Below are positions 45,301-60,300 of a DNA stretch of 64,000 nucleotides, one piece after another. The notes under the pieces were generated by a model, which did not search any database, was not told the origin of the DNA, and was given only the letters and a program-made list of their open reading frames with translations. The DNA is taken from positions 94,123-158,122 of the forward strand of contig JBGVRX010000029.1 in the NCBI GenBank assembly GCA_045128835.1, given 5' to 3'. This DNA comes from CALVUJ01 sp045128835 (GTDB taxonomy: Bacteria > Bacillota_I > Bacilli_A > RFN20 > DUOF01). A program made the translations under genes and the position numbers. The first letter of the stretch is position 1. Every line of letters starts with the position of its first letter.

Positions 45301-48300
45301 CTCTTATATACAATTTATTGATATTTGTATTTAATGTGTATCCTTCAGCTAAGTCTAAGACATCTTTAATTCTTATTGAATCGTTTAATCCGAACTTGAT
45401 TACATCATCCCATGTTCCCGCACAACTTCTTGTTTGGTTATTGTCTAATGTGAATCTACATCCGTTTTCATCAACTTCAAACCAAATCTTTCTTGAACTT
45501 CCTACCATGAATTCAAATCTCATGTAACTCATTTCTTCATATAGTACTACTGATAATTTATCTAATCCGTCTAAATTAAATACTCTATCTGCTGTATCTA
45601 CATCATCACTGCTTACTAATCCGAATCCATCGTTCTCTGTATCTACAATAATCTTTTGTACTCTTACATTTCCTGCTACATCTTCTACTCTTAACATGTA
45701 TTCTCCATCTGCAAAGTTAGAATTTCTTCCTCCCATTGTGATGAATTCTTGTTCTAAGTTAATTGGTGTTTCTACTGTTGTCTTTACATTTATAACAACG
45801 AATGATTTTACATCACTATTATAGAACTTACTTACATTATCAAGTGCATAAACTTTTATTGTTTCTTTATAAACTTTATGTTCTCCTTTTTGAACATAAT
45901 TGTCTATATTGTTTGTGTTTACAATCTTGAATACTGGTTTTGTATTATCTATATTTAGTGTCTTACTTGCGATTTGTTTGTTTCCATATACATCTTCTAC
46001 ATATACGATTAATCTATATGTTCCTGTTTCTAATGTACTGTCGCTTACCATTGTTATACTGTTTTCTGACACTACTCCACTTGCTGCACAGTACTTACAA
46101 TCCAAATACTCTGTTGTGAAATTATCTTTTGTTATTGTAGCTAATGCCGCAACATTTGATGTTCTTTGGATAATATATTGTACTTTTGCAATCTTTGCAC
46201 TTTCTTTGTTATTTACTAAATATGTAAATGTATTTTCTTGTGCATCTGTCTTAATTATTTGATTTGCTACATTTATTGTGATGTCTGGATCGTTTGTATC
46301 AAAGTTTACATCCACTACTGCTGGTTGTCCCATTTGGCCTAACTCTAATCCTTCATCTACTGCATAGTTATCAAATACTTTGATTTGAATCTTCTTATTA
46401 ATGAATCCGCCACTGAACAATGTTGCAAAGTTTGCTGGTGTGATTTGTAATTTGTATCTATTGTTTGCCCCAGTTATTGATGTTGCTAAATCACTTGATT
46501 CTACCCAATTGTTTGTTCCATTTTCTACTGATACTACGAATCTATTTACTTTCTCTGTTGGGTTATTAACAATTATGTCTATTGTTATTGTCTTTGTTGT
46601 TCCATCATATTTTGCATTTCCTACTGTTACAGATCTGCTTTCATTATATTCTAATTCATATTCTTGTGTTGTTACACTTACATTTCCTGCTTTATCTACT
46701 ATCTTTGTCTTGAAGTGTAATTTTGTTCCATCAAATTTATTTATATCTACTAAATCACAATCTCCACTTGATACTTTATGTGCATCTACTACTACACAAT
46801 ACAATGTTTCATCTGAATATAAGATTTGCATTGACGCATTCTCTTCTATTCCTTCTTTTACAATATTGTATCTTATGTAGTAATTTGAATTTTCTTTATG
46901 TAATCCAAATGTTGCTACTTCCTTATCTGTATTTAATGGAGCAATTGTATCTAATGGAATGTTATTTAATTGACTTCCTTCAATTGACACAATATTTTCT
47001 TCTACATATCCTAACTTATCTGTAATTCTATATTTTAATGTATATAATCCATCTAAATTAACACATGCGATATTTTCTTCTACGCCTGCTTCTAATTCAT
47101 TTACACAGTATGTATTTCCTTCTGTATCTACGAAATAGTACTCTACTTTATCTATTAATAATCCATTTGTTACACTTGTATAAGTTACATTATACGCATT
47201 CAACCATCCAGCCTTATTATTTACTGTTGTGCTTATTGTTGATTCTACTGCCGCATTTCTTTCAATATAGAAACTTCTTAATTCTCCTAAGTTTCCTGCT
47301 TCATCTTTGATTTGATATGTTATTGTTCCTACAAATTCTTCTAATCCGAACAATTCATTCAATGACTTAGCACTTCCTACACTGTTTCCATTTGTATCTA
47401 CACTTACATCAACTAATGGTGCACATGTTCCGTTATAACAAATTTCAATAAATACTTTTTGTCCTAGTTCATAGCCATTTAAGATTTCTTCATATACCGC
47501 TGATCCTGGGAATACCAATTTAATATCTCCTGCGTTATATACAAATTTATTTCCAGAAGCTGCTATTTGTGTTACTACTTCATATCCTTTTAGCGTTCCA
47601 TTATCGTATTCTTCTTTCAATAATTTTCCACCGTTTATTGATAATTCGAAATCTTTTCCTTCATTATATGTTGGTGCACTCTTATCTAATGAGTTTACTC
47701 TTATTGCTCTATAACTTGAGTTACCCCATTTATTTGTTACTTTTACAACATATAAATTGTTCTCTGCATTTTCAATATTTAACTTATCTTTACTTACTGC
47801 AATCGCATTTTCTGCTTCTTCGTATATCTTGCTTACGCTTGTATACTTAGTGTCAAATGGTAATACTTTGTATTCAACACTTGTAATATCTTCTAAGTCT
47901 CCCTTGATTACGATATCAACTACTTTTGTTTGTGATGGAGAATTATCAACACTCAAACTAAAGTCTGGTGCGGCGTCACTTATGTTGCTTACATGTACTC
48001 TCTTAATTGTGTGGTTTCCTACTCTATCTTCTACATAAATATTCAAGTATCCGTTTTCTCTTACTAAATATGATACTTTATATTTTCCACTTTCTTCATC
48101 TTTGCTTAATGATTTTGATATTTCTACTGATCCACATGCATCAAATGCTTTAATATTTTCTATCATATGGTTACCGAAACATACTTTTAATACGCCTCTT
48201 GTATTTCCATCAAAACTATAATCATCGATTTCTATATCGATATAAATGTATCTGTTTGTGAAATCCACAATTGTTGTATATAAATCATTTGTGTTATCAA

Positions 48301-51300
48301 TTCTCATTGATGTTCCATCATTTTTTCTTACTCCTGTAACTTCTATTACTGGAGCAATACTATCATAATATAGATTAAATACTTCGTCTGATACATTTGT
48401 TAAGTTATCTAAGATTCTTACTCTTATTCCGATATTTCCTATTAAGTTTGTATTATTTAACTCAATAGTCAATCTATTTGTTTCTGTATTGTAAGTAAAA
48501 TCATCATTAATATCAAACTCATCACAAATCTTATATGATAAAGAAATACAATACTGTATGCTTTCCCAATCTACTCCATTTATGTCTGTTACTGTGAATA
48601 CTGGATTTGAATTTGTTCCATTATTCTCCAATACAACATTTGGTCCGATATTGTCAACTTTTACATTTGCTTCTTTTCTACTTGTATTTCCTAATGAATC
48701 TTTTGCTTCTATTACAAGTACATATTCTCCTTGTAATTCATCCATTAACACTGCTTTTCCATCTTTCATAAATGTATATGTTACTACAATGTTACTTGCT
48801 TCATCTCTATCTACATGTTCATCTACAAAGTTAGCTACTTTTCTTGCATTTGTTACATCATACAAGTCTCCATTTGCATCGATTTCATATTTTGCATAGT
48901 CTTCAGATATTTCTACATCGATTTCTGGTCCTGCATTATCAAACATTAATAATGATCTTAATAATTCCTCATTACCTGCTTCATCAATTGTATATACGAA
49001 TAAGTGATATAATCCATTCAACTCATCATTTCCTACTGTCATTGCTAGTTTATTTGGATTATCTCCTTGTCCTTTTGGTAAATCATACATGTATTGTAAA
49101 TAGAAGTTATTGAATGTACTTGCATCTACTTCACTTATATCGATTTCTCCATTTTGTGGAACTAATAACCATAATGATTTTACAAATGGTGCTCCTGCTA
49201 CTCCGATAAAGTTAAATACTACATCATGTCTCTTAGCAAATTTACTTTCTAATGTTGAGATATCAATTTCAAATCCTTCTTTATCTATCTTAATCTCTTT
49301 ATCTCTTATCTTAACGATATTTCCTGCATTATCTTCAATTGTGATTGTGTATTTATTGTATTCTTCAATTGTACATACTACTTTATCTTCTCCGATTGCG
49401 CATTCTTTATCTCCTACAACAACTCTCTTCAATCCACTTAATTCTGTACTTTCATCTTCTTCTATTTCGCTAATTTCAATCATTACATTTCCATTAGTCC
49501 AATTTTCGTTGTATGCTTGTCCAGTTTTATCAAAATAATTTACTGTAAAGTTGTTTAAGTTTATTTCATTATCAAATTTAAGAGTAAATGCTTCTAACTC
49601 TTTATAGTGATTATTTGAAATATACGCTACTACTGTTACTGTGTATTCACCGTTGTAACCAGCATTCTTTCCATCGATTACTGCTACTCCATTGCTCATT
49701 AATACTGGAGCACCTGCTTGTAGTCCTTTGCTTACTTTATATGTTATCTTAGAGTAATCTTCGTGTCCTGCTACTGTTAATATATGACTTTGCGCCCATA
49801 CATCTTCTCCGCGTTCTACTACTGGTTCTACATATTTTAATGCAAATTCATAAGTTACTACATTTAACCCTTGGTCTTCGATCTCAATTAATACATATTC
49901 GTAATCATTTACCATATCGATTACTTTATTTACTTCTTCTTGACCGTATTCACTTGCTTCATGCTTTAACTCACAATTCAAATATGTTTCATCACAGAAT
50001 GAAATTCTATATTTTGCTTTTTCACTGAATTCGCTCAACTTAATTGTTACACTCTTATTGAATACTCTTATTACATCATTTCTATCTGCTTCAGCTACCA
50101 TTGAATTATCTACTACTTCATATTTAGCTCTTGCTTCTTCATTATCTATTTCTATCTCGAATTCTTGGCTACTTCCGTTTCCTACCATATCTTGATATCT
50201 AATAGTTAATGTTACATTTTCATTGAATTCTTTGTTCATAATTGTTCCAATATAACAACTACTTCCATCTGATAATTCACATGTTACTTTATTTACTGGT
50301 GCGTATCCGCTTTCATCGATAATGTCTAATACACTTATCTTTGTTCCTTTTTTACCTACTTCATTATCTAATTCAAAATTAACTCTTACGTTATCTTCTA
50401 CGTCAATTTTTACATTTTCTAATGCTACTGTATGGTCTTTATTGAATCCTAATGCATCTCTTACGCTTATCAATACTTCCATATTTTCTTTGTTTGTTAC
50501 TACATCAGATTTTACTCTTAATCCAAATGATAATACGTTTCCTGATAATGTTTGTTGGATTGTTTCAAAGTATAATGATTCTACTTTTGTTACTTCTAAT
50601 ACACTTGTATCGTCAAATGTTACTGTTACTCTTATGATTGAATATTCTGTATCGTATTTTCCACAGTATATTATTCCTGTTTCTTCATCTGTTAAACATT
50701 TTGCTGCTTCTAATACGAATTCACCTATTTCTGGTGCTGTGTTATCAATTGTTATTTCTTTACTTGTTACTACTTCAGTATTTACATTTCCTAATGAATC
50801 TGTTGCTCCTGTTACTGATAATGTATATACACCATCATCTAATGGTACTGCTATATTTACTTTTCCATTTACTAATGTTGCAAACTTCCATTCACCTTCT
50901 GCTTCGCCTACTTTTACCCATCTATATTGGATTTCTGCATTCTTAGCTAGATTACTTTGATGATCTGTTACTTCTACTACTACATAGTTTCCGCCACTTG
51001 CTATTGGTGCACTTATATTTTCATCATTAATCTTCATTGTTGGAGCGTTATGATCTACTGTAAATTCATATGTATCGCTACGTGAATTTCCTAATTTATC
51101 TGTTCCTGTAAATGATACTGTTACTTTCTCTGACTCTATACTACTTATATCAATATTATATTGTCCATTTCCATCTGCTGTATATTCTTCACCATTTACT
51201 GTTACTGTTATTTTATCGCATCCACTTGCATACTTGCTTCCTGCATTATCAACACATTCAAACTTAGCAATTATATTATTTCCTACAATATTATTTGCAT

Positions 51301-54300
51301 GATTATGACTTATTGTCACTACTGGCGCAATATTGTCTACATATAGATTGCTGTTTGTTTCTTCTTCTATTGTATATACTACATTATTGCTTCCTTTTAC
51401 AGTTGCTATTGTTCTTCCTGATGCTGCATCTCTTGACATTACTGCTGCTGATAAAATGCATTCTTTTCCTTCATTTGCACATAATGGTGTTACTCCATCA
51501 TATACATATGATCCTGTATAAGTTACTCCATCATCTGTTTCTAATTCTACTGTGATAGCTTTATTTAATCTTACGATTAATGGATATCTATCGTTTTCTC
51601 CTAATCCATTTGCTAATGGAGCATTGAACTCTAATGATACATTTATTGTGCTTCCTTCTCTCACATAGTATCTTGCTCCAACACTTGATTCTGTTGTAAA
51701 CTCAAATGTTTTCAAACTTCTCTTTATATTATCATATACAACTACATCGTTTCCTTCTTCGTCTACTGTTACACTTATATCATTTCCTGCTAAATCTTTT
51801 AATCCACTTCCGTTAAATACTAACTTTAATTCAATTAAATATAGATCATATGATGTATGTAATGAATTTGTGTTCCAGTATACATTGTATACACCTTCAC
51901 CTTTTTCTACTGCTACAGTTAATGGGATTTCTGTGATTGTATATCCGTTTGATTTACATACTTCTAAGAAGTCTGTTTCGCCTGAAATTCTACATAATAA
52001 TTTGAATTGATCCTTAATCTTATTATATGTATCATCAAATGTTAATTCGTTATTTTGTTCTATTGTATAAATCAATATTCTATTTACACTTATATCCGCT
52101 GTTGCTACTACTTCTTTTTCTCTTACAAATACTAATTCATTTCCACCTTTTACTACATTGATTGAATATGTTTTGTATTCATATGGTAACTCAGCTTCAT
52201 TTAGTGCTCTATCAAATACTTCTCCTTCTAGAACCAAACTTACTACTCCTGCTTCTGCACCTACTACGTATTCATATGTTATTGATGCATCGTCTTCTAC
52301 TATTCCATTTATTTCATATAGTACATTTCCTTCTGCATCTTTTACATATAATGTTGGTACTCCACTTACTGGTTCTTCAAATACTACATTTATTACTAGT
52401 ACATCACTTGCTTTAACAAATACGTTTGCTTTTATTTCTTTGTTATCTTTCTTTAGTACTACTTTATTTACTTTTGCTTTTACGTTATCTGCTACTACTT
52501 TTACTGCATTTAAGGATTCTTCATCTATCTCTACTCTTGCAGCATTTCCTACCACATCTGTTAAGTATCCACCAGTTAATTCTAATGAACTTAATTCTCC
52601 TGCATCACTTGCTGATACTACATATGTATATGTAATAACTCTCTTATCTGCTGATACTGTTGAAGTTATATCTCCTCTTCCTACATTATCAAACATAATA
52701 GATAATTTTGGTCTATTCTTGCTTGCTTCTGTATTTTCTAATGCTTCATTGAATGTTACTTCTACGATGATTTCATCGCCACCTTTACAATAGCTTACTC
52801 CATCCACTTCGTTACATCCACTTACTACTACACTTGTTATTGTTGGAACTTCTGTATCTAACTTAATATTTTCATTTTCGTGTACATTTATTTCGTGGTC
52901 TAATGCATCTTTATAACTCTCTTTTTCTACATTTGCTACATTGTCATACTTATCATAGAATTCTCCTACTACCTTTGTTACTACGAATTTATCAAATGAT
53001 ACATTCTTAGCACTTATTACGATATCTATATTTACGATATCTGATTCTATTACTTGTGTTGTTCCTGTTCCATCAAATGTTCCAAAGTTTGTTACGATTA
53101 CTAAATTCTTATATTTGTGAATTTCTTCATCAAAGTATAATGATACTCTTACCTTATTTCCTGTTGTGCAGTATCCATTTACATCACAATCTCTTGCTAC
53201 TGATGTTATATAATTTTCTTCTAATAATTGTGGCGCTCTTGTATCTACTACATAATCATCAATTACTTGGTATCCATCTCTAATAAAGATTGGTTTCTCT
53301 GCGTTTTCGTTTCCTAAATTATCTTTTACTAAGTAATCTCCTGATCCATTAATACTTACGATTCTTATTTCTCCATTGTCTCCACTTTGTACTGTGTATT
53401 CAAATTCTAAGAAATTAGTTCTTTGACTACTAAATTTAGCTTCTCTTGCTACTCCACCTACTGTCATTGATAAGTAGATTCCGTTTGAATACTCTTTTAT
53501 TGTTTTATTAAATGGTATTACAATCTTAAACTTATCTCCTACTTTACAGATTCCTGAAGCACAATCAGATGTACTGTTTGCTTTTACTTCAATTCCATAA
53601 CTGTACAAGATTTCCATTGCTGATGTATCTTTTTCTACATTTACTGATGATGCTTTATTTCCTCTTCCTGTATAGTCAAAAATACTATTTGCTGCTATCT
53701 TAACTATTACGATGTCTGTCGCAGTTATTCCTGTTAAGCCAGTGATTGTTGCTGTCTTAAATCCATCTCCATCTGTTCCTAATACTACTGTTACATTAAG
53801 TGCTGTTGATGTTCCACCACTGTTCTTCTCTACTACAAACATTGATGTTGTTAATGCACAATTTACATATGCTTTATTACATTCATATCTTATTACTGCT
53901 GTTGATGATCCTTTATCGTTTTCTCCTGCATTACTTAGTTTGATTTCTAAGTCTATGTTATCTACGATTACATTTCTATCATATTCTGGTAATACTGTAT
54001 CCAACACATTTCCGGCTGCATCTTTTAATCCGTTTGCAATAAGTTTCATATTGCTTCCTAATTGTCCGTTATCGCTTGGTGATACTGTATATGTAAATAC
54101 GATTGATTTATTGCTGTTTGCTACAGCCTTACTCCAAGTACCTCCAGCAGCCTTATCAAAATACATTTCTAATCTTACATTATTTAACAATTCGTTTACA
54201 TTAGCAATTGGATCTGTAAATGTTACTGTTACTGTAAATACATCTCCTGATTTATAGTATTTTACTCCAGATACTTCATTACTAGCGATTGCATCTGCTA

Positions 54301-57300
54301 TTACTACTGATTCTACTCTTGGAATTGCTGAGTCTAATGTTATATTTGTATTCTTGTGAACTTCTCCATCTCCGCTCACTAGCAGTTTATTATCTGCTTT
54401 ATCATAGAAGTTTCCTGTGATTTTTGTCACTATGAAACTATTCAATTTATCTTCTATTGAATCATCCACTTCTACTGTTATTACAACTACTTGTGATTTT
54501 ACTATTGCACTCATCAAGTGTTCGAATATTCCAAAGTTTGTTTCAATTCTTAAATTGTCATATTCTTCTACTTCTTCATTAAAGTGTAACTTAACGTTTA
54601 CTCTTCCACTAGTTGTACATACACTATTTGTACATCCTACTGCTTCTGAAGTAATACTATCAAGTTCTGGTGCTTTTGTATCAATCCTCATGTTTCCTGA
54701 TACTGAATCATCAGTTAAGTCTAATTCACTTGCATCTAATACATTTCCTAATGCATCCATAATCTTGTTTGATGAGAATGATACTAATTGTATTGTCTTT
54801 TCTATATTCGTCTTTGTTACTGAATATACAAATTGTACTTGATTTCCTTCTACTAATAAGTAACTTAATTTAATATCGGCATCATTTGTATTAATTTCAA
54901 CTCCATCTACCTCTGCTACTGGTTTATTAAATGTTATTACTACTTTTAGAATTCCATTTAATCCACAATCTTGACATCCAATAGATTGAATTGTTGATAC
55001 TCCTAGCGCACTATTATCTGCTGACAATACTATTGTGTTACTTGTTGCTGTATTTCCTACAAAGTCTTTCTTACTTGTTCCTAATTTTACAACCAATTCG
55101 CCTTCTGCGATATTCATAGTGCTTAAGCCTGTAATTGTGATTGTATCATCATCTACTTCAATATTTGATTTTGCTACATCTACATTTCCTAGCTTAACAT
55201 CTAAATCATTTGCACTCAACAAACAATCTGCAGTTTTTCTATCTTTGCTACATTCATATTTTATTACTGCACTATCTCTTATTTTTGTCTCTGTTGTTGA
55301 TAATCTATATTTAAATACTTCGTTATCTACATAAATTGATTCTTTTACATATGATGACATTTCTGATACTAATAACTCTATTGTTCTATTTTCAAACGCC
55401 ATCTTCTTTTCATTGAATTTTGTTATTGTTAACTTACCATCTTTATCTGATATATCTGATGTGTACAACAATTTAGAACAGATTAATTTTTCGTTATTTT
55501 CTCCACCTACTACACAGTTCAATGAAATATCTGTATTTATTGTAACTATTGTTGGATATACTTTTATTCCTCCAACACTAAATACAAATGTTACTGTTAA
55601 TGTTTTGTTTGCCGCTTTTTTTGTATCTACATAGTATGTATTTCCTACAATATCTGTTACACCTTCAATATTGAAGTAAATTCCTTCGATATCTGCTGGT
55701 TCTCTATCTATCTCAATACTGTATGTACCATCTTCATCCTCATCAAAGTCTATCTTTGAGTTACTTGCACTATCATACTTATATGTATTTCCATAGTAGT
55801 CAAGCATTTTATTATTCAATGCTTCTAATGCACTTACTTTTATTACAACATCTACATCACTTTCATCTTTACTTGCTACTTGATATGCATACGCCACTAA
55901 ATTATTTTGTATTTCTAATAATCTAAATGTATATGAACCGAATGTTCCTTCTAATACTAATGTTTCTGATGCTGTTTTGATATTTCTATCAAATCCTAAT
56001 ACTACTACAATTACTTCATCTAATCTGTATACATTAGCTGTCTTTGACTTTGGCATTTCTTTAGTAATATCTGCTTCTTCATAATCACTTAAGTAAATAG
56101 AATTTAAGATGATTCCTGTATTATTGTAATCTAGTCTCATTTCCTTAACAATTACATTTCCACTTGGATCTTTTACCTCTAAGTACAACCATCCTGTTTG
56201 AGACATTGTGTATTCATTTGCTTCATCTTCTACTAGAGTACACATTGCCCATGCTGGTGATTCTAAATCTATTTGTTGTGTACACACTCTCCACTTATGT
56301 TCAAATAATTCACTTGGATCTGCTCCCTTATATGAACTTACTACATTTCCATAGTAGTTTGTTACTTTGAATGTTACACTTTCATTTGAATAAATTCCTT
56401 CTACATAATTTACTACATTTGCCTTACTACTTCCTTTGTAATAGCCTACTGTATATCCAAAACTTCCATCTTTTAATAATGTTCCTTTGGCTAATACATA
56501 TTCTTTTCCTGCTACTGGCTTAATTGTATAGTTTGTTGTTGAAATTACTTGTGCTCCATACAACTTAACTACTACTTCTCCTGATGCCCAAGAATCCCCT
56601 ATATCATATTCTCCACTTGTCCATGATATTGTTATTGATTGTCCTCTAGTATCATTTAAACTTGCAAATGTTCCTTTTGATACTGCTACTGATTTATCTC
56701 CATCATAGTATTTGTTGATTTCTTCAAATACATGATTTGTTAAATCTATTTGTTTTGGTGAAATTATTGCTGTTCCTGTTAAGATTCCACTTCCTGATAC
56801 TTCATAGTTTGTTGAATCTCCTTCACTTACACTTATTCCACTTATTGTATATGTTGTTGTTCCTACATTTGTATTTGCTACTGTTACACTTGCTCCTATT
56901 AATTCTACCTTTCCACATTTGAATCTATAGTTTGTATCAATATTTGGATCTCCTGTGTAAACTAATTCTCTTACTGGAACTTTACAATTATCTATATTTA
57001 TTGCTAGTCCTTGTTTCTTAACTGTATATACACCATTTACTGTTTCTAAGGCAAATGTTCCTACTAATACAGCTTTATCTTCTGCTTTTAAAGTTATTGA
57101 TTCTAATGTTGTTTTTATTACGTATTCGCCTACGTTTTTACCATTATTTCCTGTAACATCTTCAATTCCCACATTACTACTATTGAACTGACTCTTTATT
57201 TTATTTAAGAACACATTACTCATAAATGATTTATCCATATTTGCTACTAGTGATGGTAATTCTACTATGATTTCACTTTCGCCGTCATATGAATAACCTT

Positions 57301-60300
57301 TTGTATCAAATATATGTGATTTATCTTTTAATGTTACTTTTATTTCTCCACCAAAATCTATTGTTAAGTTTATTGTTAATACTGAATCATTTCCTGCTGC
57401 ATCTGTTGCTGTCATTGTGATTACAAATTCGCCTAACTCTGCAAATAAATCTCCATTTACTAATGTTGCTTCATCATTCCATTCAAATTCATGACTAAAG
57501 TAAGCAGACAAGTTATATGTCTTCTCTATTGTTTCTTTAAATGTTGCAAAACTGCTTCCCACAAATACCGTTCTTGCTATTGTTTCTCCATCAAATGCTG
57601 CTGCACTTGTTATAATTTGATATTTCATCATCTCTACTGATAATGCATAGTTATCTTGTGATCCTAATGAACCTGCATTTCCTGCTAAGTCTTTTGCACC
57701 TAATAAAATATTACTCAATGACATTTGTCCATTATCACCATCTACTACTGTATATGTGAATCTGATTGAGTTTCCGCTAATAACTGCTGTTATTGGACTC
57801 TTAGTCACTCCTCCTATTGTCAATGTCATATTGTTTGTTGTACCTGTTGAGATAATATCTCTATTAGCAGTAAAGTTGAATGTTAATGTACTTCCTACTC
57901 CACAATAATATCCATTACATCCTGTTTGTGTTATTCCATCAAATCCGATATTGTAATTTCCACTTAATATTTCTAAATCCAAACTGAATTTTCTTCCTGC
58001 AAATTTATATACTACTGTTTTTGTGTCGTTTTCATATGCTACAGCTCCACTTCCTATTACTAGTGAAATAGTTCCTACGCCACCATATTTTGCTTGGATT
58101 GTTAATACTAATATTTTTGAATCTTCTAAATCTTTTTTACATCCTGTGATTGTTGCGTTTCCTGTTATTATTTCTATCGCTAAACAATTCAATGTTACTA
58201 TTTCTTCAGTGAATGTAAATCTAATCTCTCTAGTTTCATTCGCTTTTAATGCACCTGCTGTATACGCTGGATCTCCTACCAAATCCATTTCTCCAGATCC
58301 TACTGTTACTCCTGTTCCTGAAATCTTACTTCCAGCAAATGTGTTTCCTAATTTATCTTTTACCCAACTACTGAATTCTACAGATATTTCTCCTTCTCCT
58401 GGACACTTTCCTACACTTATAATATGTATTCCGTTTTCATATCTGATTTTTACTCCAGTACATACATTTTCTCCTGCTTTTACTGTTGGTATTCCTTGTA
58501 TTACACTATTTAAGTCTATTCCTACTCCTGTATCTGATGCTACTACACCTATTTCAAATCCGTGCTCTGTATCGAATTCTCCTCCAGTTGTCTTGTTTGA
58601 ATCTAATACAATACTTGGTCCTGTTGTATCATAAATTAATGAAGTTACTTTTCTATCACTGAAACTTAATGAGACGTTTTCATTATCTGTTATTTCTCCT
58701 TTAACATATATTTCATGTGTACCTTCTGCCGTTAATGTGCTCGGTTTTTCACAAATTAACGAACTTCCTGATTGCCCACATGTAAATGGATAATCTTCTC
58801 CATTTGCTTTAGCGTATACTTCGAATGCACTAAATGTTGCTATTGCTTTATTAAATGTTATTTGAACTGAATAGTCATTATAGTATCCATCTACACCTTT
58901 TCCTAAAATAACTGCTTCTCTTAAGTTTAATCCGTTTGGTATTAATGTTATATCAAATACCTTATCACTTGCTACATTTAATGACGCTCTAAATAAATCA
59001 GTTATAGCCTTTGCTGTAATTACTATTCTTTCATCTGTTAATGTGTGCATTGCTGCTTCTGTATCTTGATAGTATTTTACAATTAATCTTATTTTATGTT
59101 TGTATATTCCATTTGCTTCATCAACTAATTCACGTTGATCTTCTATTAGTTTAAACTCTGTTACTTTAAATTCTTGTCCTACTGTGATTAATTCTTTATC
59201 TAAAACGATTCCTCCATCAGCATCATCTTCGATTTCTATAATAAAGCACATTGAATCATGAATTATTAATGATGGTATTGAGTTCTCACAAGAAGTTGAA
59301 TCTAGTGGCCCTCTTATACTATTTATCTTTGGTGCCTCGTTGTCAGATGTATAAACAAATGTAAACGGCGAAAATTGTGTTATTATATGATCATCTGCAT
59401 TTGTTATCTTGTATGCTGAAGAATCTTTATCATTATTTGTTATTGATACAAAGTATGCTGGACGCATTTCAGTTCCTGGAAGTCCTTTTTCCTTATGTGG
59501 ATCCTCAGAAACATCTATAAAACAATAATTATTACTTTGACAAGAGAACGTAAATTGATCGCCATCAACATCATTGTCCACCAACGGAATATATGATGGC
59601 GCACTATTTATATATGTTACCTCTATTTCTCTTCTAACATCACCAACATCTACTATTGCTACACCTGTTATTGATTTGAATGATCCACCATACTCTATTG
59701 TATCTACTATTGATGGTCTATTTATAAATGACAAAGAATTTAAATATGCACTGAATTCTACTGTTCCTTTTACTACTCCATCTACATCTGATGTTACTTT
59801 TATTCCTGTTAAATTTGATAATTTTGATTGTAATTTTTCATCATCAAAATCTTCCAATACACTACTTGCATATACTGCATCGGCATTTCCATCTTTTGCT
59901 ATTAATTTAAATCCTACATTCTTTCCATAGATTCCTGATAATGTACAAGTTGCTGTTCCACTTTCTGTTGATGCTGTATTACATCCACTTACTCCATATG
60001 GATCTACTTCTAATGTTAATAAACTTGAATCATATTTTATTACATTTACTTGTACGTTCTTTTCTATTTTTGATCTAAAAATTATTTTGTATTCTATCAG
60101 TTTTCTTGCACTATTGTTAATTACACTATATGTTACCCCACCTAATGGATATATAGTTGGTGACGAACTTGTTGATTCATCTGATTGGCTATCATACGTT
60201 TGTGTTACTGATGTTATTTCATCTTCCACTCCCTCAGCAAATGTAACTGTTAAACGATATTTTAACCCTGCATCTACTGTCATTGTTATATTTTGTTTTG

